From NCBI GenBank assembly GCA_028565635.1, contig JAOXYB010055846.1:1-11154 (forward strand): 11,154 bases of DNA, read 5' to 3'. Below are positions 8,577-11,154 of this stretch, in pieces. The position numbers and the translations under genes were made by a program. Position 1 is the first letter of the stretch. The number at the start of each line of letters is the position of its first letter. This stretch comes from Phoronis ovalis (lineage: Eukaryota; Phoronida; Phoronidae). The notes under the pieces are model-generated. The model ran no database searches, was not told the DNA's origin, and saw only the letters and a program-made list of their open reading frames with translations.

Positions 8577-8620
8577 TACACCGGTGTACTATAAAGACTA
8601 TAGCCGGCTATAGCGCTATA
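8577..8620. repeat. Three adjacent perfect palindromes
   Basis: TACACCGGTGTA (8577-8588) is a perfect 12-bp palindrome. CTATAGCCGGCTATAG (8598-8613) is a perfect 16-bp palindrome. TATAGCGCTATA (8609-8620) is a perfect 12-bp palindrome overlapping the second. The hexamer CTATAG and near copies recur through the block. The first contains ACCGGT, the core of Grainyhead/CP2-type sites. No gene is evident nearby, so a role is unknown. Confidence 0.6.
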
Positions 8621-10632
8621 CAAGATCAAGATGTTTTCATAAGACTACAAAAACAAACAAAAATATTCTTACTGGATACCGTATTATGTAGTAATTAACA
8701 GAAGATAAAAAGTGTTTGTTTGTCTGACTGAGGTGCTTTGTTTGCGTCACTTCTGTATGTTTTATTTTATTTCCCTTGCATCAATCGCCGTTATTTCACT
8801 AAAACTTTGATGACTATCTATGAATCACAAACAAAACTATTTTGTGTGTATGAAGTATAAGCCATGGGATTCACTTAATTTCCCAAGATGAAAAGTTACG
8901 ACGTAGTTTTGCGGTTTTAGGTATTTTTTCTGGGTGCTTTTATTTTCAAGGAGAGTGTTGATATAAAGAGCCTAACATTTCGATCGAACATTTCTTTATA
9001 AGTGCCACTAGAAAATGATTCAAGTCTTGAATGGCATACATTTGATGAAAACTGTACCTAGTATATAAAGGTTGTGTAATTATATACATGTACAGTAACC
9101 TGTATTCAAGAGGATTTCTTAGCAAAGAGTGTAGAATTAGCACTGGAGTAAATTAATAATCACGTTTGTAGTAAAAAAAAAAAAAATTGTATAAAACTGT
9201 AATCTTATGTCTGTTTACTCCACATATCTAGTAAGTAGCGGAGCATAATTTTTTGTAATATTTTGCGATTTTCACCCCTCTCCCTGTAGTACATATACTA
9301 AACTACACAAACGTTTATGCAATGTCTACCAGGGGTGCTTTGAAGAAAACAATAATTCTTGGGCCGAATTGCTTCTACAAACAGATCTTTTTTCTTATTT
9401 AAGCCACTAGTCGCGAGTTATGAAAAAATACTGTAGGCTTGGCATTATTATAAACAATTATTATTTTTAATTTGTAGTCAAGATAGAAAGACATTTAACA
9501 GGTGAACGTCCTCCAATAAATCATGCAAAACTGTTCATAACATGAAACTCTTAAATCTCATTAAAATGAAAGGTGTTGATAGGGTGTTGTGCTTGCATAA
9601 TGTCAGTGCTTAGCATTTGAACTTTGCCGGTATACAATAGAAACAGAATATATATAAAAATAATCAAAATGAGGTGCGTTAATCAAGCTAAGGAATTATT
9701 ACGTTATTTTCCCAAACAATGATCTGTCTTATAAAGTAAGCAAAATAATTTTTATTCATGCTTCTATCAGGCTAGGCTAGTACTGCAAAAATAAATAGGC
9801 TTTGCTTGATACGTGTACTTAAAATAACAGCCATAAGTATGCACATAAAATTAGACAAAAAATAATAAATGTGATAGCAATGTCACAAAATTAATTTTGC
9901 GTTGATTACGTAGTATTTTTTCGAAATATTCCATTGTTTTCATTTTCTGAATATCTTTAAACTATCAATTATCAACGAATACTAATCAGAACCGTCTAAT
10001 ATTTGAATTAATTATATTTTCACATCCTGAAATACAGGAAGAAAACTTCTAAAAAACTTAAAGTTTAGATGTTGACCCTGAAAATTTTGCCTTTTAAGGT
10101 TAATTATATTTTGTTGGATTGTTGATTTAATTTTATGTAATACCTAAATTTATATCTATCAAGTTTAAGATAACAAACTTTGTATATTAGAAGTTCACAT
10201 AAATTAAGTACTTCATGTTTGTGTTGTTAACGTATTTGTGCATAATCTCATTAATCATTCCAATTGCCATAGGAATCAATAAGAATGTATCGATAAGTTA
10301 GAAGATTCTTTAATACAGTTAATAGGTACATAGGTTACTATCATAAGGATAGGTAAATACACTTCAGTATATCACATATAATACAAGGATGAGGGAAGGA
10401 AATGTGGCTGACCAGTCTTAAAGGTTTGGTCCCAAGAAATTCGGTGAATGAATGAATTCGTTTCTCATTTTTGAGGAATCTTATTATTCTGAGATACGCT
10501 TAATATGCAGTTTGTTTTGGGTAAGTTTTTGGACTGTGGAACATTACGTGTGAACTGTATATGTTGGAAAAGCGGGTTTTTTTTGGTGACTAGAGCATGA
10601 TGTGTTTTATTGTGTTCACAGAGAGTGTTATG
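8621..10632. other. AT-rich DNA with no recognised gene
   Basis: There are no credible reading frames; the longest (8946-9143, minus strand) has 65 codons and no recognisable motif. A run of 14 A lies at 9173-9186. I see no RNA gene, terminal repeats or array in this stretch. Confidence 0.65.
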
Positions 10633-10644
10633 GTGACTAGTCAC
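10633..10644. repeat. Perfect 12-bp palindrome GTGACTAGTCAC
   Basis: GTGACTAGTCAC is perfectly self-complementary. Nine bases of its left side, GGTGACTAG, also occur 47 bases earlier at 10585-10593. It may be a binding site or chance. Confidence 0.35.
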
Positions 10645-10885
10645 AACAACGCAGTTATAACTAGTTATTTTTTGAATGGGTGTTATAATAACAAATTTTA
10701 AGTATCAAAATTGGTTTTCATGCTCCTTGTCATGTTCATTTTCCGGATGCACTTTAGAATAATCCATAAGAGTATTTCGCCAGAAGCAGAAAGAAGACAA
10801 TAGTAATTTTTAATAAAAAATACCATGAGTCTGTGCTGATTGATATATTACACTTCATTATTCATGTTTCAGTGGTAATAAAAGG

Positions 10886-10890
10886 AAAAA
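10886..10890 (-). terminator. Pol III terminator of tRNA-Tyr
   Basis: On the minus strand, TTTTT follows the discriminator base of the tRNA with no gap, and is followed by CC. A run of four or more T is the standard RNA polymerase III stop signal, so the primary transcript would have almost no 3' trailer. Confidence 0.85.
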
Positions 10891-10981
10891 TCTCGCGAGA
10901 CGGAATTGAACCGCCGACCTAAGGATACCCTGTTTAAGTTTCCACTACAGTCCTCCGCTCTACCAGCTGAGCTATCGCGAG
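10891..10981 (-). tRNA. tRNA-Tyr (anticodon GUA) with 18-nt intron
   Basis: The gene is complete and folds fully. The acceptor stem is CTCGCGA (10981-10975) with TCGCGAG (10898-10892), and the discriminator base is A (10891). The D arm is GCTC-AGCTGGTA-GAGC. The anticodon stem is GAGGA with TCCTT, and the loop is CTGTAG plus A with anticodon GTA at 10948-10946. The variable loop is AGGTC, and the T arm is GGCGG-TTCAATT-CCGTC. The intron lies after position 37, at 10944-10927, leaving 73 nt when removed. The A box (TAGCTCAGCTGG) and B box (GGTTCAATTCC) are intact, and CCA is not encoded, as in eukaryotes. Nuclear tRNA-Tyr genes typically carry an intron at this site; splicing is by the tRNA endonuclease. 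Nothing suggests a pseudogene. Confidence 0.96.
10927..10944 (-). other. Intron of tRNA-Tyr
   Basis: On the minus strand the 18 bases begin TGG and end GGT. They sit one base 3' of the anticodon, the canonical position between residues 37 and 38. The boundaries follow from requiring a 7-base anticodon loop and a 5-bp anticodon stem. Confidence 0.9.
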
Positions 10982-11088
10982 CCGATGAGGGCGGATAGCA
11001 ATTTGATTGATTTATCTTTGGGGCATGGTGACAATCATATATCGTATCAAGGTACATAGGGTAAGTTAAGAGTTTAAATTAACGGAGT

Positions 11089-11154
11089 GGCTAAACGTCC
11101 GGTTACCGGACGGCGTATCTTGGGGCTAAACGTCCGGACATCCAATTCGGATCA
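11089..11154 (+). repeat. GC-rich repeat entering at the right edge, 35-bp spacing
   Basis: GGCTAAACGTCCGG occurs exactly twice, at 11089-11102 and 11124-11137, 35 bases apart. The first copy continues into an inverted repeat, CGTCCGG (11096-11102) with CCGGACG (11106-11112), around a 3-base loop. The second forms GTCCGGAC (11132-11139), a perfect 8-bp palindrome, followed by ATCC-AATTC-GGAT. G+C and CpG are far above the neighbouring DNA. The pattern suggests a satellite-like or transposon-end repeat continuing past the window. Confidence 0.6.

Noticed and set aside
10869-11057. Open frame of 62 codons on the minus strand
   Set aside because: It runs straight through the tRNA-Tyr gene and its intron; the tRNA explains the sequence.

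Overview
The window looks like AT-rich nuclear DNA (my impression is about two-thirds A+T) from an invertebrate animal, most likely a mollusc. The evidence is one recognisable exon of an animal-specific scaffold gene, one intron-containing eukaryotic tRNA gene, long stretches with no coding potential, and a dispersed repeat whose tail resembles tails I associate with bivalve genomes. The phylum is inference. No bacterial-type genes are present, and no reading frame longer than about 100 codons looks coding.

Two genes can be supported, both on the minus strand. (1) Positions 6497 down to 6404 are the first coding exon of a Caskin-type ankyrin-repeat scaffold gene: 31 codons plus one base, an in-frame stop just upstream of the ATG, and a GTAGGT splice donor at 6403-6398. 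The rest of the gene should lie beyond the left edge, so 1-6403 would be its first coding intron, at least 6.4 kb long. CpG-richer sequence with CCAAT, ETS-like, NRF1-like and CRE-like motifs lies upstream at about 6560-6880 and is the likely promoter side. (2) Positions 10981 down to 10891 are a complete tRNA-Tyr(GUA) gene with an 18-nt intron after position 37, internal A and B boxes, and a T5 Pol III terminator directly after the discriminator base.

The intron holds the repeats. Positions 3515-4330 are a tandem-like array of diverged units of about 240-256 bp. Each carries clustered TGACCT/AGGTCA hexamers, the nuclear-receptor half-site; the last and best-preserved unit has a perfect DR1, a DR2 and an everted ER2 within 40 bp. 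The array ends in an A/G-rich tract, a short hairpin and CTAA, an ending like that of Helitron-type non-autonomous elements such as bivalve pearl. The same tail, with a perfect hairpin, opens the window at 1-81, so a second copy is cut by the left edge. A separate diverged direct duplicate (about 2833-3085 and 4498-4690) flanks the array.

The right half (7000-11154) is mostly unremarkable upstream DNA. Exceptions are a small GC-rich inverted-repeat patch (7029-7078), three adjacent perfect palindromes (8577-8620), the tRNA gene, and the start of a GC-rich repeat with 35-bp spacing at the right edge (11089-11154). Apart from a scaffold gene and a tRNA, I see no enzyme system, CRISPR array or operon.
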